This document shows positions 1-12,348 of a DNA stretch of 37,500 nucleotides, piece after piece. This DNA is from Glandiceps talaboti (lineage: Eukaryota > Hemichordata > Enteropneusta > Spengelidae). The DNA lies in contig NC_135566.1 of the NCBI RefSeq assembly GCF_964340395.1, forward strand, positions 20,588,797-20,626,296, read 5' to 3'. The notes below the pieces were generated by a model. It did no database searches. It was given only the letters and a program-made list of their open reading frames with translations, and was not told the origin of the DNA. Position 1 is the first letter of the stretch. Each line of letters starts with the position of its first letter. Both the position numbers and the translations under genes were made by a program.

Positions 1-530
1 GGGTGACTGTTGATGATAAAAACAAACGAAAACAATACATTTACAATATTAGTCCAACCAACGACGGTTCATTCAAAGTTGCTTAGTACATCGTATACGG
101 AATGTTATTCAATTAAGGTTTCCTGTGAATTATGACATTCAAAAGTGAATTGTCAGGGTTATGTTAATTTCGCCATTTAAACGTAACGAATGTCTTGTTA
201 TTAAATTCCAAGCTATTTGTAATACCGTAATGGACTTTATATAGGACGTCGTAAAAGTGTCTTTAGCTATTACTTGTGGGTTTATGTTAGCTTCCATTAA
301 GATCACAACCCGGGACCATGACACTGACAAGAATGTCATAAACGTATCAATAAGACATCACGTTCACTTGGCGCTTCATAATTTATGTAGGAGTCTGTTT
401 GTGAGTATATAAATAATCCAAAGAATGAATGGATTGAATGGATGACTACATGCATGGACAATAAAGGCGACAAAGATACTTTGCTTTAATGAACGTGATA
501 GAATACTGATATTGAAAACATGAGACATAC
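1..530. other. No gene recognised
   Basis: AT-rich sequence with no convincing coding region, RNA gene or repeat on either strand. It ends at the first copy of the 15-bp direct repeat that bounds the insertion at 546-769. Confidence 0.5.
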
Positions 531-545
531 ATAGAATTACAATTA
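531..545 (+). repeat. Target-site duplication, left copy
   Basis: ATAGAATTACAATTA here is identical to 770-784. The bases outside the pair differ, which supports duplication on insertion of the element between them. Confidence 0.65.
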
Positions 546-563
546 GAGAATAAGGATGAAATG

Positions 564-609
564 AGTCATTACTCAGAGTTTCACGCTTGTTGCGATCATC
601 AGGCGACTA
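564..609 (-). ncRNA. Hammerhead ribozyme-like motif, minus strand (left arm)
   Basis: Read on the minus strand, the core CTGATGA (complement of 596-602) is followed by a helix II of three C/G pairs with an AACAA loop and a T-T apposition at its base. Then come GAAA, a 3-bp helix III (ACT/AGT, loop CTG) and an unpaired A at the expected cleavage position. Helix I has five pairs (one T-G) but a mismatch at the pair next to the core. All invariant core bases of a type I hammerhead are present. Self-cleavage is inferred, and the weak helix I and the T-T pair could reduce it. Confidence 0.5.
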
Positions 610-624
610 ACCGTAACTTACGGT

Positions 625-671
625 TAGTCGCCTGATGATCGCAACAAGCGTGAAACTCTGAGTAAGGACTC
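625..671 (+). ncRNA. Hammerhead ribozyme-like motif, plus strand (right arm)
   Basis: This is the mirror copy of the motif at 564-609. CTGATGA lies at 632-638, helix II at 639-651, GAAA at 652-655, helix III at 655-663 and the predicted cleavage base A at 664. Helix I retains only four pairs (AGTC with GACT) after two mismatches next to the core, because one base differs from the left arm. The core is intact, but this copy looks weaker. Confidence 0.45.
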
Positions 672-769
672 ATTACATCCTTATTCCTTTGAATTAAGTC
701 TATAATGCTCTGCTACTAATATTTGCATCGAGCACTGTTCTCTTCAGCGAGACACTCATAATCATATGT

Positions 770-784
770 ATAGAATTACAATTA
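770..784 (+). repeat. Target-site duplication, right copy
   Basis: Identical 15-mer to 531-545, directly abutting the right end of the Penelope-like insertion. Confidence 0.65.
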
Positions 785-2385
785 TGTATTACAATTATGT
801 ATTCATTTACATGTATTCTTAGAAATATAAATTGATATAGATACAGTGAAATGACAGATTAGTTCAGGTTACGAGGGAAACGTGATTAGAGGTTAGAGAA
901 TTTGCAACTAATTGAGTTCAAACCCTGTCAAAACACAATTTTCAAATTAAGACAAAATGCAATATCTGGGGTTTTTAAAACTGTTTCAAAATGCTAACCA
1001 TTCCCAGCTACAAACATACGCAGATGTTCAAACATGAAATAGCAAAGATAGACTGAAAAGAGTTGACCGCTACGAGTGACTAATTTAATTGAACAAGACA
1101 GTAGTAGAGCAAATATTTTTGAATCCCTGTTTGAATTTTGACCAGCATTCATTATTTCTGATCTGTGCTGCTGTATAAACTGATCCAACGTTCCGATCCT
1201 GCAAACACTATACTGAATTGTCTGGAATACTTAGATCATTCCTGACACTTTGTCTAGTTCTGTATGAAAGATTAATTGGAGTGAAAAATACAAGAAATAC
1301 ATGACATGTTCTTGTGAAGTTTATCGTGAAAACAAATCCTAACGGTAATTTATGCTGTCTGTAAATGTTAAAAATGCCAAGTTTCTAAACGAACGATACT
1401 CTTGTAGTTCGATCAAATAAATTGGATTATCTACTCCCCCATATTTCCCGTCCTTATGATGTGTGGAACAACAAGAACATTATGGTAAATTGTGGTAAAA
1501 CAGATCGCAGTGGGAGAAATAATCCAGTACAGTTTATGATTGCCCTATTATTTTGAGTCATGAGAATATTGTTTAATATTGTCTATTTGCTTTCGGGAGG
1601 ATGATTCTGAAAATATTGTTATATCTCTTAAGGCTCAGGAAGAATGTTTGCTATATAGTAAATGCATGGCACTAAAATAAAGTGAAGTGTCAACAAAAGA
1701 ACTATTCTTTACTCACTACTTACTGGCTTTGTATTCACAGCAGTATGATACTACTACATACTGATTTGAAACTGATTGTGCGATTTGAAGCCATTTTCAA
1801 TTTTAAACAATTTAGTTAGATGGGGAGTGGGAGGTCTGTATAAGTTTTGTATAGATTTTTCCGGTTGTGACTTACTACAACACATTTAAATTGACTTTCT
1901 GTATGTGTGCACGTTTATGAACAAACGGCGAGTCCCCAGACTATTTTCTGCTCCTCCTGAATATATGTTTTCTATTTTTTTTATAAAAAGTGAAATGTGT
2001 CATATTTGCATTTATACCCTCCGATACATCTGGGCATGTACAATGAAACCAGGTGGTTCGGTGGTGAAGCAGTACTTGACATTCGATAAAGTTACTTATA
2101 AAATATAAGTTCTGTAGTAGCAAATAAAAAACTTAACAGGTTTCTATGTAATTTCTATGAAATTCAACACGGATATCCTTGACAATTCTTTTCAATATTA
2201 TCACTGCCATTGTATTGGTAACTTATTTGAATTGAAGAAACTTAGCTGTACAGAAATAATACCATAGACATTAACAACAAGATTGGTAACGATGGTGATA
2301 TACCCATAACAAGATGTATGTCCTTGATATGTGTAACGACGTTCTCAAACTAACAACAAAATGCATGGCAGCATTATATACTCTG
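785..2385. other. No gene recognised
   Basis: AT-rich sequence with short random open frames only, and no repeat shared with the rest of the window that I could identify. Confidence 0.5.
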
Positions 2386-3425
2386 ACCAGATTTAAGCGG
2401 AATGCCTTCCGTAAGGGTATAGTCTTGCAATTTCATGATTTATGCAAGAAATGTAGCTCTATATCTGTGATTTTTCAAGTCTGAATGAAAGTTAGTTATT
2501 AAAAATGTTGTTCAAATGCCCGCCTCCTATTCTCGGCACAGGAAAGCCAGCCATCCACAACTTCACTTGGCTTTCGTGATCCCCTACATACGCAGGGTAT
2601 GCACACCCGTTTCCACGGCAAATAACAAACGAAATTCAAATCGACGCCGTTCTTTCTTAACAGCAGCAATAACTCGGAAATAGTGAAAATGGCACTTCTT
2701 GTTTGGCTAACTTTAAGAGATAGGCAATATTCATCATTTATTTTTATTTCTGCTATTTTGTTATCACCATTCAACTACTAATTATACCGAAGACTTTCAC
2801 CAAGGGACTGGCCGCCGCTGGTTTCGTGAATTATATGTCTTTGAATTCGCTCGAACGTCTGTCACCGAAATGGAGTGTTCCATTAAAATTTGTTTGTTTA
2901 TCAACCAATTGTCCTCCTTCCAATGCGAAATCTGTGACGATTGAAGCCACCACATTTGAAACGTTGCCTGTTGTCTTGTTGCGATTAGCGGGTTGTTCAT
3001 AATTTCCATCACTAGTACCTGGCTTACCAGCTGGAGAAAGAAATGTTATACATCGTTTACTCAGACTGGAACAGGTTATTCACCGCTGTGTAGATACTCG
3101 GTCAAACTGTCATGATTTGTGGAGAGACGTTGAACTAAAATCTTTAAAATCACCTATGTCCGGGGTAACCAGGAGTAGCCCATGAAAAACCAGAAAAGGG
3201 CAAACTGTGTTGGAATCGACACAAACGTATGAAACTTTGAGTAAACTGCCCATGTGAATGGTCGTCTATTGTTATCTAAAGGAAGTGTCAATCAAACCTA
3301 ACGTCACCAACTTTGTCTGTCTTCACATTAGAGTCAGAGTATGTCAGTCAGAGTCTACACTGCGACTTATAAATTACTTGCAAGTGCGACCGTCAAAATT
3401 GCCGGTGAAATGTCGGTAAAACTCA

Positions 3426-3686
3426 CTTAGCTTAAATAAGCCACACTTAATGAATCACTGATGTAATCTTAAATTTCAAAGTTTTATCAGGGGTTTATTT
3501 GTAAATGGATATTAATGAGTCACCCCTGTCCAATGGTTTTTTTTCAGAAAACAGACACATTTATAACGGTTAGAGAAGAGTCATGTATATTACGTACCTG
3601 GTTTTGTCTCAGCTGCCCTTCATCAAGGGGCAATGAATACAAGATTTAGGATATGATAGCTTGATTCTAAACAATCAAGCTATCAT
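3426..3686 (+). repeat. Dispersed ~260-bp repeat with terminal hairpin, copy 1
   Basis: The sequence from CTTAGCTTAAATAAGCC to the hairpin at 3653-3686 recurs at 7194-7456 with a small insertion there. The right end is a perfect 14-bp inverted repeat (3653-3666 with 3673-3686) around a 6-base loop. Only the left half of this hairpin is present in the second copy. It lies inside copy A of the satellite-bearing family but outside copy B, so it is a separate repeat. Confidence 0.55.
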
Positions 3687-4741
3687 GCTGGAGAATCCAA
3701 GGCTTGCCGACATACATGTAGTCAATCATGTACAACCTATCAAATCTGTGTACGCTGCTCATGTGAATGATCGTCCATTGTTATCTAATGGAAGTGTTAA
3801 TCAAAACTAACGTCAACAACTTTGTCTGTCTTTATATGTTTTGATATATTGGAGTCAGGGTATGTCAGTCACATCTACACCTTGATGAATAAATTACTTG
3901 CAAGTGCAACCTTCAAAATTGCTGGTGAAATGCCGGTAAATTTGAAATTTCACCGTTTATATACCAGTAAATTTAGAGTGTCACCTGCTGAATGCCGATA
4001 TTTATGATTTCACTAGCATTGGCACAGTTTTCACCGGCAACTTCCTAGGCTGCTCGGACTATCAAACAAAGTAAAAACAAGATTTTCAATTTTGAAATAG
4101 TGAAGAGATGGTATGAAGTTATGTAGGCGAAATCTCCAGTATGATTGCCTGCAGATGCGATCTTACGGCCAACCACACAATAATGGGAAGCTTTTGTAGA
4201 AAGTTGTAGCATAGATCTCACAGTGGGCGTGTTTAAGGTTGAGAAAAAAATAATTGTTTTCTGGTGACTTTGCCTCACTTAAATACCCCACTTCGATCTT
4301 CTTTTTTCTCGTGTTTGTCCAGCCAATGCAGACTGCAGATCCAAGGGAAAACAAAAAATAACTCTCCCTACATTAATTGCTACTTCAGGGAAGACAACTG
4401 CACAACTAATCATGAACAATTAACAAAAATATTTGCGTCGTCACACCACTTTAGACAACATTTCCTGACCAGAAACAGCAACTTTCTTTTGTGTGGCCAT
4501 GGTGTTTAATCACCAAAAATATGCCAATAACTTATTAAAACTAAAAGCTACATCGATAATATTTTCAGGACGGATGCATTTTGGTACCTCAACTGTATGT
4601 ACCCAGTTATAATGAATTTAAAGCATGCATTCTTGAGATATAGCCGAAAACCATTAATTATGTTAATTGCTCATTCATATTCATGGAATGTTTACCAAAA
4701 CCTAACCCTTGAAGTGAGCCAGCCGTTTTGGAGAAAACGAT

Positions 4742-4744
4742 GAC

Positions 4745-4813
<69 letters not shown>

Positions 4814-4828
4814 ACCCCCCCCCCCCCT
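4742..4828 (+). repeat. (ACAG)n microsatellite followed by poly-C
   Basis: About 17 ACAG units run into a poly-C run near 4815-4828. It is the microsatellite tail of repeat copy A. Confidence 0.9.
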
Positions 4829-4852
4829 AAAGTATCTCCCTCCCTACAGAAT

Positions 4853-5441
4853 GAAAAAACGCTGATAAGGTACATTTAATTACATGATGCTGGTCCTTGG
4901 AGTAATAATACATGTTAATGATCAACTTCCTATTTACGTACCACTTTGTTTATGAAATAGACAAGAAATAGGACTTGAATATGAAAATTAGTAAAAATGA
5001 AGATAAAAGGTAATTAGTTTTTGTTGAAAATATCTCACAGTAAACTGATTACTAAATTAAAACTATTACAAAATACCGTTAAGTGCAAAATACAGCCTTC
5101 TGATGTGTATAGTCAAGACGGTTAGCCAATCCATGATACATGAGTATATGGTTAACGGAACTTGTGTAGATTGTAAACATCAGTCCTAGACGTTTGAAGT
5201 TAATTTGCCAGACACCTACTATCTTGTCATGATTATTTGTTTTATTACTAACGGTGTTAAGACTGATATTACCTAAAGTGAGATGAGATGAATGATGTGA
5301 TAAGCTCTGAAGAGATGAATTTCAGGCTGTCCCTGATTGTTTGTCGTTCACAACTCACAGCTAGAAGTTCATTCTTCCCGTTCACGGTCGCTGTTTGGTA
5401 CAGTAACGCAAAAAATAACAAGAAAGTACACATGCTGCACT
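4853..5441. other. No gene recognised
   Basis: AT-rich sequence with short overlapping open frames on both strands that show no family features. Confidence 0.45.
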
Positions 5442-5730
5442 TTAAGATAGCAAGATTGAATGAGGGCGGTGTCTTGCAACATTTTGTCAAAATGAAATGA
5501 ACTAACGTGCCATCTTGTAGACATCAAATGCAGACGTGAAAACATTGGCACCAACATGTCTTCATCGAAATGTTTATGTCATTTAGACAAAATGTAGCAT
5601 GAAATTGCGATCTTGCTATCTTAAAGTATAGAATATACAGTTTCTTATTGTTTTTTTTGTGATTGTATCAAACATAGCCAATGGACACTAAGTTAAACAT
5701 GAAACGGGCAGTATTTTGAATGCGCAAAGA
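5442..5730 (+). repeat. Dispersed ~230-bp repeat, copy 1 (with internal inversion)
   Basis: It shares TTTAAGATAGCAAG, the ATTTTGTC-AAATG block, the GACATCAAA block and TTTCTTATTG with 30815-31060 and 34805-35035. In this copy the first ~50 bases (5442-5494) recur in inverted orientation at 5578-5625, giving a foldback that is absent from the other two copies. It is probably a small non-autonomous element; there is no coding capacity and the class is unknown. Confidence 0.5.
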
Positions 5731-7193
5731 AAATTGTACGAATTCGATCTGCAAATACTGGATTTATTTTTGTAGTTGTTTTACACCATGACGTTTACGT
5801 CATTGCTTTCCGCTGTAATAACAATAAAAGTGAAATCTTTTAAGATTGTCACTACCGTCAATGTTTTCTAAAGAATGATTGCGAGGTTCCATTCATAGCA
5901 TTCCCTAGTATTCTACTTCGTTCAGAAATATTGTAACTTGGAAGGTTTGCCACTTCAGATCATAGACTTGCAGTGGCAACTTTCCACGTTCCTTTCTGTC
6001 TCTCATACTTTCCTGTGCTGATCAACAACAAGATAGTATAATAATATATAAATAACATATTAATACCAGTACAAAATATTATTGTTTTTTTCCATCAGAA
6101 ATAGGATGAAAACACTCAGACAGATAACATTAGCGTGTGGAATGACAATATCTGAATTATATATAGACAATAAATAAAAAAAATAAGAACTAATGATAAA
6201 GAGCTATTTGTATTTGAATGCTTTCTATTGATTTAAATATTAAATAGCGAAATAACCATGAATGTTTCTTTTCTAATATACATTTACTACACTGTAGAGA
6301 TGTGGAAAATGGCAGATATATTACCTCTGTATACAATATGATCATGCAATTTTGATAAATATGGCAAACAGTGCTTTTACTAGCTATAGGTGCCATCAGA
6401 AATAACTCAATCGTTTTAACGGCCGCTCCGTCTAAGTAAACTTCGGACCAAAAACAAATTCATTACTAAAAATATGGTTTCAGATGGAACAAGTACTTAG
6501 TATCTGAGCAGTACGAACTATTATATGGAGTACTGATTATTCCTCTTTGTTAACATAGCAAATGCATGGACCATTTCTTAAATTTCTGATTACAATAGTG
6601 GCGTCGTTTGTATTCATCGATATGCGATGAAGAATTTATTTATTATTTAGATTTAACACGATATTAAATTATCGCCAGAAAATCCTCGCCGTGTGACGGT
6701 TTTTTATAATTATTTCTGTTGTGATAATTTATGCTTTGATATGACATTTTTTCAATTTCTTATATCAAAAGAGCATAGTTAACTTCCTTGGACTAGATGT
6801 AAATATCCCACATACATGTATGCACTCGTACGAATAAACGTGTGCACTTAAAGGCCTTGATTCTAATTCCGGGTTCTGGCATCAGTACTATCTCATCAGT
6901 GAATCCACAAGAATTAGATAGGATTACTATACTGTTCAGGAGCAACACTTTGTATAGCCCTGTCATTTTCACATCTAAATTTTATATATTTTAAGCATTG
7001 GCGGTAAGTTTCAAAGATTTACAGGTTCTACTGATATCTTATAATTGTGATGCTCTTAAAGAATACCGCTCCCGATAAGGCCAAGTAACTATTTTCAAAA
7101 ACAAATTTCGACTGTCTAACTCTGCTACAAGTTTCCTGTATGAAAAGAATTCATGTCATGACATTTCAAAAGAAGTATGAATACTTAGCTTAA
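5731..7193. other. No gene recognised
   Basis: AT-rich, low-complexity sequence with no supported feature. Confidence 0.45.
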
Positions 7194-7456
7194 ATAAGCC
7201 ACACTTAATGAACTCGACTTCAACCGTCATATTCTTTAGAATCACTGATGTAATCTTAAATTTTAAAGTTTTATCAGGGGTATATTTGTAAATGGATATT
7301 AATGAGTCACCCCTGTCGAATGTTTTTTTTTTCAGAAAGCAAACACATTTATAACGTTTAGAGAAGCGTCATGTATATTACGTACATGATTATGTCTCAG
7401 CTGCCCTTCATCAAGGGGCAATGAATACAAGATTTAGGATATGATAGCTTGATTTT
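7194..7456 (+). repeat. Dispersed ~260-bp repeat, copy 2
   Basis: It is collinear with 3426-3666 apart from an extra ~28 bases after TTAATGAA. It ends at ATGATAGCTTGATT, the left half of the hairpin seen in copy 1. It lies about 90 bp upstream of repeat copy B. Confidence 0.55.
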
Positions 7457-7545
7457 ATACAAATACAGTGGCCACTTAGTGCCATTGTTGTCTTTGAATT
7501 TCTTAGTTCATTTTGAATTCCGAGGTCAATTTTCAATTACGAAAG

Positions 7546-10118
7546 TGACCAGATTTAAACTGAATGCTTTCCATAAGGGTATGACGTAGTCTTTGCAATT
7601 TCATGATTTATGCAAGTAATTTAGCTCTATGTCTGTGATTTTTCAAGTCCCAGGGAAAGTTAGTTATCGAAAATGTTGTTCAAATACCCGCTTCCTATTC
7701 TCAGCACAGGAAAGCCTGTCATCCTCGACTGCACTCGGCTTTCATGATCCCTACATACCCGGGATATGTACACCAGTTTCCACGGCAAATAACGAACGAA
7801 ATTGAAACTCTCATAACATTGACATTACGCAGCAGAAAGTTTACATACTTCATGGTAAGCATTGTAACAGTTTAACAACTTAAATACAGTGAAGTGATAC
7901 GGTAGTATTGCCCTATTTCATCCGTGGGTAAAGTGTATACATTCCTGTTTCAACTGAGATTAACAGACGCACCATCTGCTCCAAATCCAATTTGTTTCTG
8001 GTTCCAACTTTCATCAACTTTGTCACATATAGTTTTTGTTGCACAACAGTAACAACACCATCTGCATGTGCGTGTTGAACTTCCTTCTGTCCCACTAAAC
8101 TCACCATGAGTTTACAAGTCAGTCTGTCTACTCGTCGCATGTAGACTATTTCACACTCTTGTACAGCTCTATCAGTGTCAATCAGAAAATAGATATATAT
8201 TTAGCTCCGTTTCTGATATCATTAGCTAAGTCATTCCTGATTCATCTAGCAATTCCGATCATCTCTGAGCATTTGTGAGTGTTATCCTGGTTTAATACCG
8301 ACACCATTTTTTTGAGCAGTAGCAATGAAATAGTGAATATGGCAGTTCTTGTTTGGCTATCAGATAGGCAATATTTATCTTTATTTTCATTTCTAGCTTT
8401 ATAGCTGTAAGTACTAGTTATACCAAGGGCTTTCACCAAAGGACTGGCCGCCACTGGTTTCGCTAAACATACGTCTTTGAATTCGCTCGAACGTGTGTCA
8501 CCAAAATGGAGTGTTTCATTAAAGTTCGTTTGTTTTTCAACCAATTTTCCCCGTTCCAACGCGAAATCAGACTTCTCTTTTGAGAATTTACAATATCAAC
8601 ACCATACTCTGTAAATACTGCCATCTATTAGGTACTTGCTGTCATCACTGGTATGCCATGAATGTCCATCCACTCAAATTGTTCAAGCCATCGTGCCAAT
8701 TTTACATCTTCAAATTTGCCAGACTGTGACCATTGAACTTTTCAAGCCCACCACATACATTTGAAACGTTGCCTGTTGTCCTGTTGCGATTAGCAGGTTC
8801 TTCATCATTTCCATCACTCGTACCTGGCTTATAGCTGGAGAAAGGAGTTATATGTCGTTTACTCCTACTGGAACCGGTGGTACTCTGCTGTGTATATACT
8901 CGGTCAAACTATCATGATTGAGGAGGGACGTTGAACTAAAATCTTTAAAATCTCCAATGTCTGGGCAAACAGGAGTAGTCAATGTAAAACCAGAAAAGGG
9001 CAAATTGTTTCGAAATCCAAGTCTTGCCGACACACATGTAGTCATGTACAACCTATCAAATCTGTGTACGCTGCTCATGCTCATCTAATGGAAGTGTTAA
9101 TCAAAACTAACATCAACAACTTTGTCTGTCTTCATATGTTTTGATACATTGGAGTCAGGGTATGTCAGTCACATCTTCACCGTATAAATTACTTGCAAGT
9201 GCGACCTTCAAAATTGCCGGTAAAATGCTGGTAAATTTGAAATGTCACCGTTTATATACCAGTGAATTTAGAATGTCACCTGCTGAATGCCGATATTCAT
9301 AGAATTCACCAGCATTCAAACATTTTTCACTTCCTGGGCTGCTCAGACACGGGAGTATCGAAGTAAAAACAAGATTTTCAAATTTGAAATAGTGAAGAGA
9401 TCGTATGAAGTTATGTAGGCAAATTCTCCAGCATGATTGCCTGCAGATACTATCTTACTGTAAACCACAACATGTCATAATGTGAAGCTTTTATAGAATG
9501 TTGTAGCATAGATCTCACGGTAGGAGTTTTTAAGACAAAGAAAAAAAGAAGTGTTTGTCCAGCCAATGTAGACTGCAGACCACAAAACAACTATATAATT
9601 GCTACTTCTGGGAAGACAACTGCACAACTAATCATGAACAATTAAAAAAAGTTTGTGTCGTCACACCACTTTAGACAATGTTTCCTGACCAGAAACAACA
9701 ACTTTCTTTTTTGTGACCTACAGTTCTAATTACCAAAAATATGCCAATAACTTATTAAAACTATAAGTTACATCGATAATATTTTAGGACAGATGCGCTT
9801 TTGTATCGCAAATGTATGAACCAAATTATATTGGATTGGAAGCATGCTATAGATATAGCTTAATTAACGAAAACCATTAATTACGCAAATCACTAATATT
9901 CATGGAATGTTTACCTAAACCTAAGCCGTTCTTGCCATAACCCTACGGAACACATACCAAATTTCGTTTGAATTGAGTTAGTCATTTTCTAAAAAATGGT
10001 GACACACACACACACATACATACATACATACATACATACATACATACATACATACATACATACATACATACATACATACAACCATTTCACCCCTAATACA
10101 TATCTTTCCTTACGGAAG
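7546..10118 (+). mobile_element. Satellite/microsatellite repeat family, long copy B
   Basis: It starts with ACCAGATTTAAACTGAATGC and CATAAGGG, ends with a (CATA)n tract and CCTTACGGAAG at 10109-10118, and carries one core unit near 9750-9910. It matches copy A block by block but has extra sequence at about 7811-8290 and 8570-8760. Broken minus-strand open frames (8242-8559, 8848-9084) overlap blocks shared with copy A. I recognise no transposase, helicase or recombinase motif in them. A and B lie in the same orientation, about 5.1 kb apart. Confidence 0.55.
10004..10081 (+). repeat. (CA)n/(CATA)n microsatellite
   Basis: A short CA run passes into about 17 CATA units; this is the microsatellite tail of repeat copy B. 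Confidence 0.9.
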
Positions 10119-12348
10119 AAAAAATGTCTAAAATGCAAAATTCCAAATCGACTGAGAAATAAAAAAAAGTGAAAGTATCAGAAATTTGAAACCAACCATA
10201 AATTGAAAATCAAACAAGATAAAAAATGATATAAAAATGTTAAATTGTGAGAAATTGAAAATCAAGTGAAATATACAAAGTGAAAATGAAAAATGTCGGA
10301 AATTCGAAATGAACCAATGGCGCTAACTAGCTACTGTACATTCATGACCATACACGTGTGTTTCGTGTCGGACATCAGACAGTAACCTTGCCTGTTAACA
10401 TGTATATCACGTTTTACAGAGAATTTAAATAGTAGATTACGTCATGGGAAAAGTACAGTAATCCGCGGTCAATAGGTTGATTCATTAACTTTAAGATGGA
10501 TTGCTTCTCAACCCATCGGGAAAAGAAATACCATTTATGGAGAGTGTTGCCATGGTATTCTTCTTAGAAATTCAAAGGTAAACATGTGAGGCCTTTAACC
10601 TAGAAATGTCTCTCGCGCCTTGATAATATCGCTTAGTAGTTTCTTTCGTTGATGCCGTCTGGACAGGTTGTCGTCTCGTTCTAACAATTGTTTGCACAGA
10701 AAGACTTGCCTTCTCAAGGTTCCCTGTGTACCAGTCATATCACTCAACCGCTTATAATTATATATTGAGCGCAAAACATAAGTAATTGAACAAACACATG
10801 TTTCTGAAAGAAATATAATAGCCGGCTTCCTTTGAGGTAATTATGAGATATGATATTCGATTCTTATCAGTATTAAATGCAATTAATACAGTGTCAAAAA
10901 ATACTAAGTTGTCGCCATAATCAAAAATCGTTTGGTTTCCATCAGATTTTGCAATTAATTAACAAGGCACTTTCAAACACATTGTTCTTTTCTGTACATA
11001 ATTACACAATTGATTAAATGTTCTACTTTGGTTAAAAGACAATAATTGAGATGATATAGAGTTTCAAAATGTTGAAATGTTATTTACATGAGGTATAGTT
11101 CCTGTAACATTTCTTTGTTTTGTACCGTTACCTTGAAATTTATAGTGATAATTTTAACAAAGTAAGATAGTTTATACCGTTTATACAACGACTTTGTTGT
11201 GACATTAGAAACATATATATCTGTGCGAAATCGACAGGTAAACACTATAGTAAACACCCAGAGTTACACTTTGTGATTATTTCAAGAATTCAAAAATATA
11301 AAATACTTGATGAATTGCTTCCTTACTAAGGTGAACCTTTTATATACACCAATAACTTCTTTCCTAGATAATGTATAGGGCAAACAAATAGATATCCACA
11401 CAGATGCTACTTAGTGTTAAAAGGATTAGCAAAAAATAGGGAGATCAATAGTCAATTGGGTTTACCATGTGAAGAATGTGTTATTTCATTTTGGTTTTGG
11501 ACATGTGTGGTTTAATCAGGGGGTTGGCTCAACCACTATTTTTTTAATACTATTAACCCAAAGAATGAAAGACTGCAATGCAAACTTGGCATGCTGAAAT
11601 ACAAAACTAAGAACTTACTCGTCTTTCAAGTCAAGTTTGCAAATTGAGAAATATTTAAGTTGTGTCTATCCATGTAAATTTAGCTAGATTTCGTTCCAAA
11701 AACTGTACAATATTGTAACTTCTGTAGCTTAGATAATGTTTCCGTTATAGAAAACGATTATCATTTCTTAGCATTCTGTTCTCATGACGATGGACATTCC
11801 TCCCAAGATGGTTTTACGAAAACCCTCCATATAATAAATTTATATCACTGGTAAGCTCACAAAATATCACACAGTTAAATGAGCTGGCATGTTTCATTTA
11901 CTATTCTTTCTAAATGAGGACCTAAGGTTCATACAGTGCTTCCACTATCTTTACTGAACTGTATATTTTGCGTTGTATAAGCTCTTTGGGCCGATGGTCT
12001 TTATTGCAAAGTAACTATGTATCTCTATGTATAGGGAAAACAATGATACATCTGCATCGTAGACATATATTTATAGGGTAATCATCCCATCCCATCCCTA
12101 CCTCATCCCTACCTCGTCAGGGTGCCATTTGCAATTTCAGATTAACATCTTTCATGAACAAAAGTGTTCGATTAGTTCAGATGCTCTGCATATTGAAATT
12201 CATTTTGATCCGCATTAATTTTCTCATATAAAGATGTATTTGTTAATTACATCAGTAAAACCCGACATAATGATGGATAATTTCATATTTTTGCAAGTAG
12301 CTATCAATGAAACAATACCAAAGAGGGTAGGTCCCTTGTTAGTCTTCC
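10119..12348. other. No gene recognised
   Basis: The first 200 bases are A-rich and low in complexity. The rest is AT-rich sequence without open frames of note. I see no exon, RNA gene or repeat that I can support. Confidence 0.45.

Larger units (their letters stand above)
546..769 (+). mobile_element. Short Penelope-like terminal element with inverted hammerhead motifs
   Basis: The 224-bp insertion is bounded by an exact 15-bp direct repeat, ATAGAATTACAATTA, at 531-545 and 770-784, as expected of a target-site duplication. Its left part is an inverted repeat: arms 548-616 and 618-686 around a single central base, differing at about two of 69 positions. Each arm carries one hammerhead-like motif, on opposite strands. 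The tail 687-769 has no inverted partner but matches the minus strand of 15656-15745. Hammerhead motifs in terminal repeats, inverted terminal pieces and variable-length target duplications are known features of Penelope-like elements; assignment to that class is inference because no reverse transcriptase is present. The element is non-autonomous or a heavily truncated remnant. Confidence 0.65.
2386..4852 (+). mobile_element. Satellite/microsatellite repeat family, long copy A
   Basis: The copy begins with ACCAGATTTAAGCGGAATGC and CCGTAAGGG and ends with one copy of the family core unit (about 4540-4700), an (ACAG)n tract, a poly-C run and CCCTCCCTACAG. The roughly 2 kb between has collinear blocks matching 7546-10118: 2389-2600, 2640-3200 and 3700-4740. 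Within copy A, 3210-3415 is itself a diverged repeat of 3725-3945, and a separate repeat sits between them at 3426-3686. Open frames on the minus strand (2499-2774, 2797-3012) have partial counterparts in copy B but are broken differently, so any former coding sequence is decayed. The ends and tail resemble the general layout of pearl/Helentron-associated repeats; the class is inference. Confidence 0.55.

Noticed and set aside
2386-10118. Functional gene duplicated in copies A and B
   Set aside because: The shared open frames are broken at different places in the two copies and match no recognised domain; both look like decayed repeat sequence.
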